A stretch of 64,000 nt of DNA from Buddleja alternifolia (GCA_019426215.1 CM033408.1:31909953-31973952), one strand, 5' to 3'; shown: positions 11,284-23,077, counted from the first letter of the stretch. Translations and numbers: made by a program. The notes: generated by a model from the letters alone, not told the origin.

Positions 11284-11668
11284 AGAAGTACCCGACATTG
11301 AGCATATTTTGGCTTTGTTTCTTAGCTGTTCTGTTTTATGGATACAAAAGGATGTTTCACAGATTGTTGTAAGGATACCTAGCAGATTTTGAATTTTTAT
11401 CCTTTTTTTTAATGTATTTTGGGCAAATTCTTGTTCTAACTCGATCGATTTTCATTTTGTTTTCTCGGTGCAAGGGTAAGATTGCCTTTACAATAAAAAG
11501 TGATGGATTCTGTCTATGGTGTAGTTGTTTTGAAAAGTCATGTATCAATCAATTTAGGCATTATGTAGAACACATATATTAAGTGTCCTTTTTGAGTTTT
11601 CTCGTAAAAAATGCTTTTTATCCAAATTTGTTAGGTAGCATTGTTGGTTGAAAGCTATCCGTCTGAAG

Positions 11669-13720
11669 ATGGAGCCCGAAGTGGTGGAAGCAGAATTGGT
11701 GTTGCCTGCTCACATGAGGTTTAAGAAGATTCAGATGTATGAAAAGTATCCAAAAGGACAAGCTAGAGTCAGGTGGAAACATCTCAAGCAGATTATTCAG
11801 GCTGAGAATTACCAAAATTATCCCCCTGATGAACCGAATTGTGAGTTTATGCCTTATTATTGTGTGATGATTTAATTGCGCGTGTTGTAATTGTTCATAT
11901 GTAGAATTATAGGTTGCATAAATATTAAAAGGAACATTTGAACAGTATATTAACATGAATCCTGAGTTTTACGAAGATTCTTGTTTCTTTATATGCATCA
12001 TTTGATAGTAGACTGAAGAAAATCGGATTCCATGGTTTTTAAATTTGTAGAAAGTATTAAATTTAATGCTCATGCGTGCAGTAGTATCTATATTTGATTA
12101 GGAATCTGTCATTGTTTTGTAACTCAGAGAGTTTAAGAAGGGGCATGCTAATGCACAAGGTTACATATTAGCTCTCTCATTTATTTAATTGAAGAAATCA
12201 AATTATTTGACTTAATCATAAAGTTGAAATGATCAATAGAAGTTTTGGCTCAGCCTCGTGTGATAAGAAGTAAATCTTGCTTAAAATATCTTTTATGTTA
12301 TTGGTCGTTTGGTCCATTCTCATTTTATTGTATGTCAACGGGGTTGCTTTATATGCTCAGTGTTGATGTGGCCTCTTTTTTTTGTCATTATCATTTTTAA
12401 TAGAAGCAATTAAAATGTAGACAAAACATGGTCCCGAACTATCTTTTCTAAATGATGAATAAAACAAACCGAACCTCATGTTTTCCTTGTTCTTATCTCT
12501 GTAATAAACTGTTCACATTTTTATATGAGAAACCAGGGAGCATTTGTAACTGGAAGCCTACTTTTTGCAAGCAGCATGGAAAGTAGATAAGGGCTTTATG
12601 AAATACTCCCAGTGTTCGGATTTGGTATATATATCATGCTCAAATCTTGTATTTTGTTTAGGAAAAGTTTAGGAACGAGTCCTGTACCACGTTGCATATT
12701 TCAAACCAAAAACTGTAAAATGTATTGGTAATAAACAGAAATCTTGTAGGAGTACCTGTGTTTTTACTATTTATGGTGAATTCTGTACTTTCCGCTGTTT
12801 TGCAGATGTTAACATTGATTCACCACCGTCTATGCATCCTTGCAAAAGAATCTGTGATATAACTGGATATGAGGTATCTATTTATTTTACTCATTTGTTT
12901 TTCTGTGAACAGTGTTCTAAGTTTAAACATAGATCGTAGTGTTATCCTTTAATAATTTCTGATGTTATATTTCTTCAGAAACTTTCGATGGGAATCTTGG
13001 GAATCATGTTATATTTCTGTGATATATAGATGTTTGCTATCACCACTTAATCCTTTATAGACTTTTTCCCGTGGAGAACCTGACTAATTTCATGCCGCAA
13101 AATAGAGATTGTGATAACCTCGTAAATTGTAGTTTGTTTTCTGCATTTCATGGAGGTATATATGTACTCAATCGAAGCTTGGTACCTCGAATTTTACTTC
13201 TTGCTAGTGATCGCATAAGCAAAATATGCCAGAGTAACATGGCCCTTTTGAATTCCATAATCGAAACAAAAATGCAATTCTTTATTTGCTTTACCATGTT
13301 CTTTGAGGTTGGGAGTGGATTGAAGAATTTGAGATTCATAATATGTCTGGATAATTTCGAAGATACAATAAATTTCAAATACTTTGCCACTCATTTTGAG
13401 CTATTTTTTCAATTATGAAGGTGAATTTAAGATCCACCTAATGTGGAGTCATTTGGAATTCGTCCTTCAAATCCGTTTCTCAAATCCAAATTCCTTAATG
13501 AAAACACAACCTCAGTTAATTCACTGGCTTCTGTCTAAATCATGGACAAGTAATTGAACTTAAGTGCAATATGGTGTATTTTATGCAGGCACCGTACTTT
13601 GATCCAAGAACAAAGCTCCGTTATGCGAATGCTGAAGTTTTCAAGGTCATAAGATCGCTTCCTAATGATTATGTTCAGCGGTATTTGGCTCTAAGAAATG
13701 CTGCAGTTGTCCTTCGGTAG
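11669..13720 (+). CDS. IES6: IES6-like INO80 chromatin-remodelling subunit (YL1 C-terminal domain), 3 coding exons, 123 aa
   Basis: Coding exons 11669-11840, 12806-12873 and 13589-13720 join in frame (GT-AG introns, phases 1 and 0) to 123 codons plus TAG. The start is the ATG of MEPEVV; the frame extends 7 codons upstream only from a TTG. The C-terminal third (about residues 70-101, [20 protein letters not shown] and [12 protein letters not shown]) is the YL1-C motif that defines the Ies6/INO80C subunit. The N-terminus has the conserved F-K-K-I and R-W-K-H-L-K-Q-I-I segments. Ies6 partners Arp5 in the INO80 nucleosome remodeller in the nucleus; that role is transferred from yeast. A leader exon probably ends at a GT donor at 10831, with the next exon starting at 11635, giving an intron of about 0.8 kb in the 5' UTR. 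The short length is normal for plant members. Confidence 0.92.
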
Positions 13721-15325
13721 CTTGGGATGACCCGAGAAATAGATGTTAATATTCCCTTATGTGTGTGTTACTTAAGACATATCTGGTGTTTCTGGCTGGA
13801 CTGTATCTATTCTGTTGAAGAACGATCGACTTTTTAGGTGCAACTTCCATGGAGAACATTTTCGTATTTTGGTTTCTTTGTTGTTATTGCATCGGGTGAT
13901 TCCTTCAAGCTTAAAATTTAACCTCAATGCGAAAAAAAATAAATTCCAATGGATCGATTACATAATACATATCATCAATGTCAAATTAAATAATTTAATG
14001 ACAATTATTACAATTAGCTTACAAGTACTATAAAAGTAGAGAAAGATTCACAAGTTGTCGATGGGTGTAGAATCTAAGATTTCTAATATCTTAGGGTTTT
14101 AGTATCACCAGTAAAGCTAGGCTTCATCAACAAAGATGGTGAATTTATTTACCAAAAAAAATAAAAAAAAATAAATGGTGAATTATTCATCCCACAATTG
14201 GGGGATAAAATCACAATGTTTTGTTAATATATTAATTCGTGAATGTTGTACTTGCAACCTATGTAGAAAGACCTTTTGTTCCATAGAAATGCATAAGATT
14301 TTGAGTTCAGTACATAAATATGTTATTAAAAATAAATTGGCAAAAGATTATTGGTGATATATTGACCGAATTATACTGAAATGAGATGAAATGCTATTAC
14401 GGTGTATATTAAACGAGTTTATTCTTAAGTCAATAGATATATAGCTCAATTTGATCATTATAAAACGATATGATCTTACTGTCACACTTGAGTAGGAATT
14501 GATATACTCAACGTTCTTCTTTGTCACATATATTCTGTATAAAGACCCATTCAAAGAGATCATTAAACCTAATATCTCTTCCCAATTGTAATATGATTAT
14601 ATACAAGATTTTTTCTTCACGAATTAGATTTTTAACACCAAACACTCCGGACGATGGGGCACCACAAGATGAGAGGCACAATCTGCATTACGAGTTGATA
14701 CCTAGATGAGCGATCAGAACTCGACTCAAGCTCTATATTTTGAGCTCGAACCGAGCTCAAATCAGCAATATATACTCGCATACTGGCAAGCTAGTTATTA
14801 ATATATATATATATATATATAGCATTGTTTTTTAGGGGGGAGCTCAACCCGGGCAATTCCGTCATAATTGGCTCGACCTCGGCGCATATACACACCTAAA
14901 AATCTACACAATAACTTCCCACAACAAAACAAATCATCTCCATGTATATCTATTTCAAGAGCATGCAAGTCTCGCAAGATTTCCACAGGTTCTCATATGC
15001 ATATTCATTGAAAATGTCGAAAGACCAAAATCCCTACCTCCACATGCTACCACCCCACCCACAAAAAAAAAAAAAAAACAAAAAGGAAAAGGAAAAGAAA
15101 GCACTAGTAAAACAAGAAAAGGCTAATGCTAAAAAAAAAAAAGAACTAAAATCCATCTGCTACCTAATGGCCATATTTACCAAATTCAAATAGCATACCA
15201 AATTTCCAGCCTCAGGAGATGACACTTAATTCAGAGCACAATCGTCGTTACCAATCCAGAGCATTCGTAGCATATTCATCAGAAAACGTGATAGAAATAA
15301 TGCTTATCCCGGGAGAGCCATAAAC
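13721..15325. other. Intergenic DNA between convergent IES6 and BPC genes
   Basis: Likely holds both 3' UTRs. At 14705-14765 is a CTCGA/GAGCTC-rich segment of a dispersed family also seen near 22950, 25640, 29250, 43740, 45670, 50570 and 54490. A (TA)n run is at about 14802-14820, a poly(A)-rich run at 15061-15145. No gene. Confidence 0.45.
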
Positions 15326-16370
15326 TTACTTGATGGTAATGTAGCGATTCGTTCCATGTTTAGCCCAGTAATTCTTCAAATCCACAGGAATGGACAAATC
15401 ATGGCCAGCTGCTGCAAGTCTAGTCAGCAATCTGCTAAAGACACTCCCACTCATTTTTCTACCACCCATCCTTGCATGCTTCTTGTTTGGCATTTGTGGG
15501 AGTGGATATACCGATAGGGAGGTCGTGCAACAAGACGACTGCCAACCACCATTACCCCACTTGTAACACTGTCTTGCTACCCCAGTGCATGAACAAATGG
15601 GTCCGGGCATGGTAGATTCATCAAAATGAATCTGGTCCATAGATCCAAAATCCTGAGCGTCCCATTCGGCTTTTGATCCATCAGTTGTTATACGCCTATT
15701 CAGATCCTCGCCCATTTTCTTCGCTTTCTTAGTTGACTTCATTGTGCCATTTTTGTTCATTTTTGCGCCTTGTGACTTGGCATATTCAGATGGAACGGCG
15801 GTTAATGGAAATGCATCGGTCATACATTCTTCTCTCAAATTATGTGCAGATTGATGGTTTATGCGTTTTAATCCACGGGCACTATTATTCAATAACACGT
15901 TCATTGTGCTCTCTTGAAATTGGAGGGCAGCAATGGCATTGTCACGTTCTCTTAGTGCATTATCCCGCTCTGCAATTGCAGAGTCCCGTTGCTGAATAGC
16001 AAGATCTCTTTCATCCAATGCTGCTTTCTTTTCAGCAAGGGCTCTATCACGCTCTTTGATAGCAGCATCCTTTTCATCACAGAGCATGCCGATTTTTGCA
16101 TTCATATGGATAGCGTTTTGTTCCTTATACTGATATTGGGATATCACGTTCCACTGTTAAGAGTAGTTAAAGAAACACAGCAAAGAAAATTGTCAGTAAT
16201 TAATAACTACAACCATGTGCCGTGCAGAGATATTGAAATAAACATTAGCAAATTCAAGAATTGATTTGGTCTTAAATAAATTCTCTTCATAGAGAGCTCT
16301 ATAACATTACCGGAGGCATTTTGTAGTAATCCACCCTATGTCTCCTGTTTTCTCGTCCACCTTCATCCAT
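15326..16370 (-). CDS. BPC4: BASIC PENTACYSTEINE (BPC) group II GAGA-binding factor, 2 coding exons, 295 aa
   Basis: Exon 1 is 16370-16311 ([20 protein letters not shown]), exon 2 is 16153-15326; the 157-bp intron is GT-AG, phase 0, and the total is 295 codons plus stop. Residues about 44-100 form repeated (A)xERDxA heptads, the alanine-zipper coiled coil known from BPC4/BPC6. A basic segment (about 150-175) is followed by the C-terminal DNA-binding domain. Its five invariant cysteines are at 207, 209, 216, 228 and 229, and it ends with the conserved [15 protein letters not shown] proteins bind GA-repeat DNA in the nucleus and recruit Polycomb and other regulators. Upstream, an acceptor (ctactgcag, exon edge 16460) and a donor at 17727 suggest at least one large leader intron, so transcription probably starts near 17.8-17.9 kb. 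BPC4 and BPC6 cannot be separated firmly; the symbol follows gene order. Confidence 0.95.
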
Positions 16371-17900
16371 TTCAGCCGTCCTTGTTGGTTATGTCTTAAG
16401 CTGCGGTTCACCCGAGCCTTGTGAAATTATATTTATCCAGTGTCAAACTCAAGTATTTTCCTGCAGTAGACAAAAATAAAGATTCGAAGCATTAGACACT
16501 CATTCACATGCCACACTTGAACATGCAACGGTTAACCAAAGAAATCCCAGTGAGCCGGGAATCCCATCATTTTCAAAACAGCAGAATCCTGTCATAAGCT
16601 TTTACATTTTTCATATCCGAGATTTAGGGTAAACTACGTTTTTCTATTGATATAGAGAGCAACTTCCTATACGCAAGCATCTATCCTAAATTCTATAGCT
16701 AAGTGGAGGTAAAAAGAAACACAATCAACAGAGATACATGATGATATTAAAATGATGGTACTTTCAATTAGTAAATCATACCTGCCGTCTGAAAACAAAC
16801 AAAAGATATTAAATTATATGGATTCCATCGCAGTGCTTAACTCCAAGTCTTGCAATAAAAACGCGATTTATCAAAGTTTTCAGATGCATATTCTTCTCAA
16901 GTGTTTTGACCGGCATCACAAAATGGATGGCGGTAAACATTCACCTAAAGCAACTTCCGTAATTTTTTAAAAGGATAAACTAACTCTTCAACACCAATTA
17001 ATGTAACTTTAGAATATAAGTTTATTGTCTTTAGATGAATCATTCCGACAAAGCACCACACTATAAATTCAAGCAAAAACTAATCAGGAAATAGTAAAGC
17101 AGAGTTCATGAATAGACACAATAGTCACCTCTTCTTGTCGTACATTCGAGCCAAAATAAACAACTCATATTGTCCTTAATTTACCTTTGGACCTTCGATT
17201 TTAGTGCGAAAAATACTAATAACACTTGTGTGTAATTTAGTACGAACACGATCAGAATTCAGGAGACGTATTTACTGAATTAAAACTTTGATTTCATTTG
17301 TTTTTTCGTGACATTCAATTACATTAAAAAGTATTTCATTGCTTAATTTGTTCTAATAGGAAACGTGATTCGATTTAATTTTACTCTTCCTTTTTCTTTT
17401 GTTTCACTAAAATCAAGAGTCCAAACTCCAAACAAACATCCATACCATACTAGCTAGAATGTCCAGTAGAAATCAATAAATAATAATCGCGAACTAATTC
17501 AACGCAAAAATTAAATGAATTGGAAAGTAAATCCACTTCAACCAGCTCGCAAACATATATATATACTACAACAATGAAATCTGATTAAAAAATAAAATTA
17601 AAATTAAAACGAGAAGCTGAAAATATTGTGCTCCATCAAATAAAATAGACAAAAATAATAAAGAAAATTGATTCAGCGATAAACAGATATGCATATAAGG
17701 GTAAAGTTACGCAATTGCACACTTACGCATGAGAGAAAGAGATCAATGAGCAATTAAACACGAGAGAAAACGACGATCACGTCACGGGATAGGCACGTGA
17801 CTCTGTGTGGAAGTGTTGGCGGCGTCGGCCGCGGCGGTGGTGGTCCGGTGAGGATACGCCGGAGATGGAGGCGGAGCAATTGAAGATGTGAGAACTTCAA
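16371..17900 (-). other. 5' leader and leader intron(s) of the BPC gene, with G-box
   Basis: No coding sequence is supportable. Splice consensus suggests leader exon pieces at 16371-16460 and about 17727-17900. A CACGTG G-box lies at 17794-17799 and a CACGTCAC element at about 17779. A GC-rich patch (17818-17880) contrasts with the AT-rich intron and is the likely 5' exon or core promoter. Confidence 0.5.
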
Positions 17901-17929
17901 TTGTAACGCATCGGCCTTGAATACTGAAA

Positions 17930-17930
<1 letters not shown>

Positions 17931-17996
<66 letters not shown>

Positions 17997-18039
17997 TCTC
18001 TATATATATATATATATATGTATATTCTCTCTTCTCTCC

Positions 18040-18070
<31 letters not shown>

Positions 18071-18096
18071 CTATATGTATATTCTCTCTTCTCTCC

Positions 18097-18129
<33 letters not shown>

Positions 18130-18175
18130 ATATATATATATCTCCTCTCTCTCTTCTCTCTCTCTCCTTTTTTAT
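17931..18175. promoter_or_regulatory. Long (CT)n/(TA)n microsatellite array at the 5' end of the BPC gene
   Basis: About 245 bp of almost pure CTCTCT blocks broken by TATATA and by repeats of TATATGTATATTCTCTCTTC. On the BPC coding strand it is a (GA)n tract, the known target of BPC proteins. It lies within about 50-300 bp of the likely transcription start. Long translated frames here (17917-18306 and its complement) are artefacts of the repeat. Confidence 0.75.
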
Positions 18176-19220
18176 TACTTGCCCGTATGTTTAAGAATTT
18201 TGCTTCATTATATATTTTTCGTTTTCTTTTTTTTGATATGTTGCATTTTAATATAATAGTTAAAAACAAATATTTCCGATTAAACTCAATTTGCACGTTT
18301 TGGTGAGATGGCTACATTATTTTTGTGCTAAAATACTAGCTTAAATAAAGAGATGTTTAGTAAAATGCATGTTACTTGTGTAGGTAATAAATTTAGGTCA
18401 TACTAAAATTGTATATTCAAGTTCATGTTGATGTACAATTATAGTGTTCATTATAATTGTCGAGTCTTGATTCCAATGATTTTGGACGTTCAGTTCTTAC
18501 GATTATGAGTTTGATTTCATATTAGATTATAAACAAGTCTGGTGAAACCACCGCGGAATGAAATTTATTTTGAGTTTTGTTGAACAAGAAATAATATCCA
18601 TGAAGACAGAACAATGCAAATTCTCTATCGTATCGTTAGGCAGGCTGGCGTGATTGATGAACATGGGCAGCAATTAGTGAGAGTCGGTTGATGTTTCTAG
18701 CTTGAGTCCGACCATCAAATTCTTAATGCTAAAGCAAGTGGAATGATCACAACGTGTTATTAAATTAAGTATTAAATGGCATTACCATAATTGGTATTGA
18801 TTTTGTCGCATTCATAAGTTTGGGTGCTTGAGCGCCATGCCTTTAGTTCAAGTGGCGCCACGTGTTTAAGATCGATTCCATAAATTAGTTTGGTGTCATG
18901 TTGAGCTGGTCCATTATTGAACACGTACGTTTTGACATTTTTCCTCGTATGTTTAATAGATGGTGTCATAATCGTCTTTTGAGGATATGGGGCTTGGGAG
19001 CACAAATGTGCTATATCAAAATTTCTACTAAAACAACGTATTACGAGTTCAAGCATATATTTTTACAAGCAAAAATACAATAAAAATTATACTATAAAGT
19101 TTACTCAAAAACGGATGAAGGGTAATGAAGGTGCATATGCTCTCACTATTCGGATTGTGTTCGATCAAATCAGATTCGAGTTACTATGAATCTCGAGTTT
19201 CCAAGAGAAAGAGAATGAAA
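18176..19220. other. Intergenic DNA, nothing recognised
   Basis: AT-rich sequence between the BPC 5' end and the SINE at 19244. The short overlapping frames at 18772-19083 on both strands have no family features. Confidence 0.4.
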
Positions 19221-19227
19221 GGACAAA

Positions 19228-19456
19228 AAGACAAGTGTAATTTTTTCTTTTAATTCTGGACGAAGGGGAATACCTAACCTGACAAACTTGGACTAATAGT
19301 TTTTAATCATGTGTCACACAGACATATAAGATTCTAAATAAAAAAAGAAAAGTCACAACTTGTGACCACTCGGAGTTAAACCCAAGACCTCCCACATAAA
19401 AGTAAATATTGATACCACTAAACCAACGAAAGCCTTGGGTAAGACGAGTGTAATTT
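19228..19456 (-). mobile_element. SINE-A, best copy: tRNA-derived SINE (19244-19440) with 16-bp target duplication
   Basis: Flanks 19228-19243 and 19441-19456 read AAGACRAGTGTAATTT, 15 of 16 identical. The 197-bp element is on the minus strand. Its 5' end carries a perfect pol III A box, TGGTTTAGTGG (complement at 19415-19425), and a decayed B box, GGTTTAACTCC (complement at 19372-19382). The 3' part has GTCACAAGTTGTGAC-like and TCGTCCAGAATTAAAAG segments and an A-rich end. Related copies lie near 10301, 24903, 42975, 48605 and 62863. Confidence 0.88.
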
Positions 19457-19888
19457 AAACTCAGAAACATTGGCTATGTTTTGGGATGATATTTTGGTGA
19501 GAATTATTGGTGAGAAATTTATGGGGACACGTGCGTGTTTGATGAGATTGTGTTTGGTTTTATTTTGGGAGTTGGTTTTTGGGTGTTTTTTTTTTTTTGT
19601 GAGATAATGTTTGGTTTTGTTTTTAGAGGGAACAAAAGTTACTGTAATAGTCAAATCATGAAACTTTTGTCTGTTAAAGAGGAAAGAGAAGAGAGAGCAC
19701 ATAGAGAGGAGTGTAGGGATAAAGTAGTTGTAGAAAGATGAAAAATAATTATTACGTTTTTTTTTTACAAAAAAAGTAGTGTATTTTTTACCAAATATTT
19801 TGTGAACCAAACATGATTTGGTGAGAATTTTGGACCAAACATGGTATGGAAACATAACCAAACATTGCCATTATGTTTGATGAAGTCT

Positions 19889-19972
19889 TGGGCCGGACTT
19901 CTATGGTGGACTTAATTTAACAGCCCAACCCAAGTTAACAAGCCCAAATAAAAGCCTAACATATTGAGCCCA
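19889..19972 (+). promoter_or_regulatory. Site II (TGGGCY) cluster upstream of cyclophilin
   Basis: TGGGCC at 19889-19894 and complements of TGGGCT at 19922-19927, 19941-19946 and 19967-19972, 250-330 bp before the cyclophilin ATG. Confidence 0.55.
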
Positions 19973-20088
19973 TCAACAATAATTATAGTTACAGAAACCT
20001 TAACCACAGTAGAAACAAAACTAACCCAACCAAACCAAAGTTACTTCCTCAACACATCTTACCATAAACTCTCCTCCAAAGATGACGA

Positions 20089-20158
20089 CACGTGTCCAAA
20101 TTCTACGGCGCAGATCACTTCCCATACATAAATCCACTTTATAATACCCTATATATAA
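20089..20158 (+). promoter_or_regulatory. G-box/ABRE and TATA box of the cyclophilin gene
   Basis: A CACGTG core within GACACGTGTCC is at 20089-20094, 126 bp before the ATG. CCTATATATAACG at about 20148-20160 is a good TATA box, implying a start near 20185 and a leader of roughly 35 nt with no upstream ATG. Confidence 0.65.
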
Positions 20159-20219
20159 CGCTCTCTCCCCTACTCACCAAAATATCACTCAATTTCAAAT
20201 CAAATCGGAAAAAACAGAA

Positions 20220-20735
20220 ATGGCAAACCCTAGAGTTTTCTTCGATATGACCGTCGGCGGTACTCCGGCCGGCCGGATCGTGATGGAGCTCTACGCCGAC
20301 GTCGTTCCGAAGACCGCCGAGAACTTCCGCGCGCTCTGCACCGGCGAAAAAGGCGTCGGAAGATCCGGCAAGCCGCTGCACTACAAAGGCTCTTCCTTCC
20401 ACCGCGTGATCCCTAACTTCATGTGCCAGGGCGGCGATTTCACCGCCGGAAACGGCACCGGCGGCGAGTCGATCTACGGATCGAAGTTCGCCGACGAGAA
20501 TTTCGTGAGGAAGCACACCGGACCGGGGATTCTGTCGATGGCGAACGCTGGACCAGGGACGAACGGTTCGCAGTTCTTCATCTGCACCGCGAAGACGGAG
20601 TGGCTCGACGGCAAGCACGTGGTGTTTGGGCAGGTTGTTGAGGGATACGACGTCGTAAAGGCGATCGAGAAGGTCGGATCTGGCGGCGGTAGGTGTTCGA
20701 AGCCTGTGGTGGTTGCCGATTGCGGTCAGCTTTAG
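20220..20735 (+). CDS. ROC1: Cytosolic cyclophilin A-type peptidyl-prolyl cis-trans isomerase, 171 aa, intronless
   Basis: A single uninterrupted frame of 171 codons, the usual length for plant cytosolic cyclophilins (ROC1/CYP18-CYP19). It catalyses cis-trans isomerisation of X-Pro bonds and binds cyclosporin. Active-site residues are visible: Arg62, Phe67, Gln70, Phe120, Trp128 and His133. The plant-specific divergent loop (about residues 48-54, RSGKPLH) is present, with Cys40, Cys168 and Glu83, which in wheat and citrus relatives form a redox switch. No signal peptide, so cytosolic or nuclear. The gene is markedly GC-rich compared with its surroundings, as is common for these intronless genes. 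The start follows a clear TATA box and short leader. Paralogue identity (ROC1 versus ROC3 or CYP19-2) is not certain. Confidence 0.97.
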   Translation: MANPRVFFDMTVGGTPAGRIVMELYADVVPKTAENFRALCTGEKGVGRSGKPLHYKGSSFHRVIPNFMCQGGDFTAGNGTGGESIYGSKFADENFVRKHTGPGILSMANAGPGTNGSQFFICTAKTEWLDGKHVVFGQVVEGYDVVKAIEKVGSGGGRCSKPVVVADCGQL

Positions 20736-20910
20736 ATCTGTATCTATCTATTGGTGATGATGGTGGATGTGTCGTTTTACTTTTTGGTATTTTGCGTTTC
20801 GTGATCTGTGTGAGTTTTTTATTTTGAACTTGAATCTGCAACTGCTATTTTTCTGAATAAGAATGGAGTTTTTTGCTTCTTCAATACATGTTTGTTAGCT
20901 CATTTTGCTA

Positions 20911-20958
<48 letters not shown>

Positions 20959-22150
20959 GCCTGCAAATTTAGGTATGTTTGAGAATTGAATTTATGTTTT
21001 CCTCTAATATTTGAAGTGTTTTTTGAGTTGTACACATTTACAATTTTAGTTGAGAGACACATTATATATAATGTGTATTCTTTGTTGTGATTGGGGAGAG
21101 AACAAATCACTGGGTTTTGACTTTTGAGCATTATGTGAAGTCTTTTAATTGGTGCACTTATAGTTGACCCAATAAATTGGGATATGGGGGAAATTCTAAG
21201 CTCGTCCTAATGTCCATCTCTCTCGCACATATTATGTGAAAGAGATAGACACGCAATATACTCGAAAGTCTCGAATCATTGAACTCAACTCAGGATCATT
21301 GAGCTATCTCGTCCTCGTGTCTATTTCTCTCACACATAAAATGTATTATGTAAAAGAGATAGACAGAATATACTCGTATCATGAACTCAACACATATCTT
21401 TGAGCTCGATCTGGATCTGGATCTGGTAAACGATATGGATTGGTACTTAGTAGTTAACTACTCAATGTATTTTTTTTTTATAGTAGATTGGATCCTCTCT
21501 TTCATATTTATGTTTTATTAGATATTTTATTTACTTATATGTATATCAATAGTATAAAATCACATAATTTGTATATTTAAGTGAAAAAAAATATGTAGTT
21601 GACATACATTATACATATAAGTAAACGAAACAAGAGAATATACCAAATGGAATAGAGGATTCAATAATTAAATCGAATCATATATTCCAAATCGTGTTCC
21701 ATTTGTTGCACGTATTGCATGATTTGTATAAATTTTTTTCTTAAATAGATAAGTGATGTATTAAATTGATTTCCATTTTTTATTGCGTATATTTATATGT
21801 ATGACAATTAAATAATTTTTTTTAAATAATTTTTTTTAAAATAAATAAGTGATGTATTTTGTATGTTATTTATGCATATAAATATATAAAATATGAGATA
21901 AACACGATTTGATTTGTAATAGAGAATCCAATTTGCCTTTTAAAGCGATGGCGAGTTGGATACTTTTGTTGGATGGTGACAAATTTATCTTGGTTGACTT
22001 GGTCTTGGTCCTATTTATATATGAATATATTACTTAACCACTATTTTGTTGTATGTGTAGTTAATGCTCTCATTTTTTTATCCCTTTTCTTTTGTCCCAT
22101 TTGAAAAGGTTTTGTGAATATTTGTATGATTGTCCTTGAGAGTTGAAAAA
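20736..22150. other. 3' UTR of cyclophilin, then intergenic repeats
   Basis: The 3' UTR runs to about 20900. A (TA)n tract occupies 20915-20956. At 21195-21425 there are two tandem copies of the GTCTATCTCT foldback family (GTCCATCTCTCTCGCACAT...AAGAGATAGACAC...ACTCG, repeated). No gene. Confidence 0.5.
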
Positions 22151-22155
22151 TAGTT

Positions 22156-22319
22156 AAAATCGAGAGGCTGTTCTATGCTGGGCCGGCCCAGCCAAGCGTT
22201 GGATCCCCCAACAGGGGGTCAAATTCCCATTTAACCCCCATGTGGGGGGATCTAACGACCCTCGTTGGGCTGGGCCGAGACCAAAGTCTTGGCCCAGCAT
22301 AAAATTTTCCAAAATCGAG
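22156..22319. mobile_element. Short TIR element (22165-22310) with 9-bp target duplication, family copy 1
   Basis: AAAATCGAG occurs at 22156-22164 and 22311-22319. The 146-bp element between has inverted TATGCTGGGCC ends (left about 22173, right GGCCCAGCATA about 22291) and an internal GGATCCCCCAACAGGGGG core. A 9-bp duplication points to the Mutator superfamily. A relative with the same core is at 37694-37808. Confidence 0.82.
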
Positions 22320-23070
22320 TATATGTTTGTTATTTTTAAAAGTAGAGGTTAGTAAACAATAATGATGTCTATAAAAAATGTTATAAAGGAAATGTCTATT
22401 AAAAAGGGAATTTTTTTTTAATTATTATTTTGAAAACAAAAGGGAATCATTTAAGAAGTCCTTTTTCGAAGGATAATACTATGATGTACCAAGAGTATTG
22501 TTTTCGTTACACCATAATCACACGTTCAAGAGGAGGGGATGGTTTTCATCACCCATCCCCTAAGATCACTCCCACCCTTAAAATGTGTGGTATTAAATGC
22601 ACAGAGAGTAACACTCTTTGTACATTATAGTATTTCCCTCGAGGGATGTTTACAATAGAAAAAGTGATGTGGTGGCGTATATAACAAAATATCTCTTATT
22701 TCCCTCTTTAATCGAATAATATTACAAGAATATAAGATGTCATATAAGAAAATATAATTTCTCTTTAATAGTAATGAAGGGCTGAAAAACGAATTAAATT
22801 AATTTATATTCGGCGCGAGATCTATTAGTAGAAGATTGGTTAAACTTGGTGTACTAACACAACGAACTAAACGTGAACACATTTCTTTATTCGACAGGTT
22901 ATGGAACTCGAATCAAATTATTAGTCAAAATGATAATACGCACAAAAAATTGAGATGCTCAAGCTCGATTAAAGCTCATATTGATTAATAATCAAACAAA
23001 GCTCAAATACTAATTTTGAAATTGCCACATAATTCTGATAGCTTGAACAAATTTTCTCAATTCGAATCGA
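22320..23070. other. Intergenic DNA, nothing recognised
   Basis: AT-rich, with GCTCGA/AAGCTC fragments of a dispersed family near 22950-23010. The 66-codon frame at 22430 has no family features. Confidence 0.35.
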
Positions 23071-23077
23071 TTTATTT

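Noticed and set aside
17917..18306. 129-codon plus-strand and 98-codon minus-strand frames
   Set aside because: They translate the CT/TA microsatellite into Ser-Leu or Arg-Glu repeats; no codon structure or family features.
19372..19425. Possible tRNA gene because of good A and B boxes
   Set aside because: The sequence cannot form a tRNA cloverleaf and is part of a 197-bp SINE with target duplications and five relatives in the window.
20139..20618. 159-codon minus-strand frame opposite the cyclophilin
   Set aside because: Arises from GC-rich codons of the cyclophilin; no family features.
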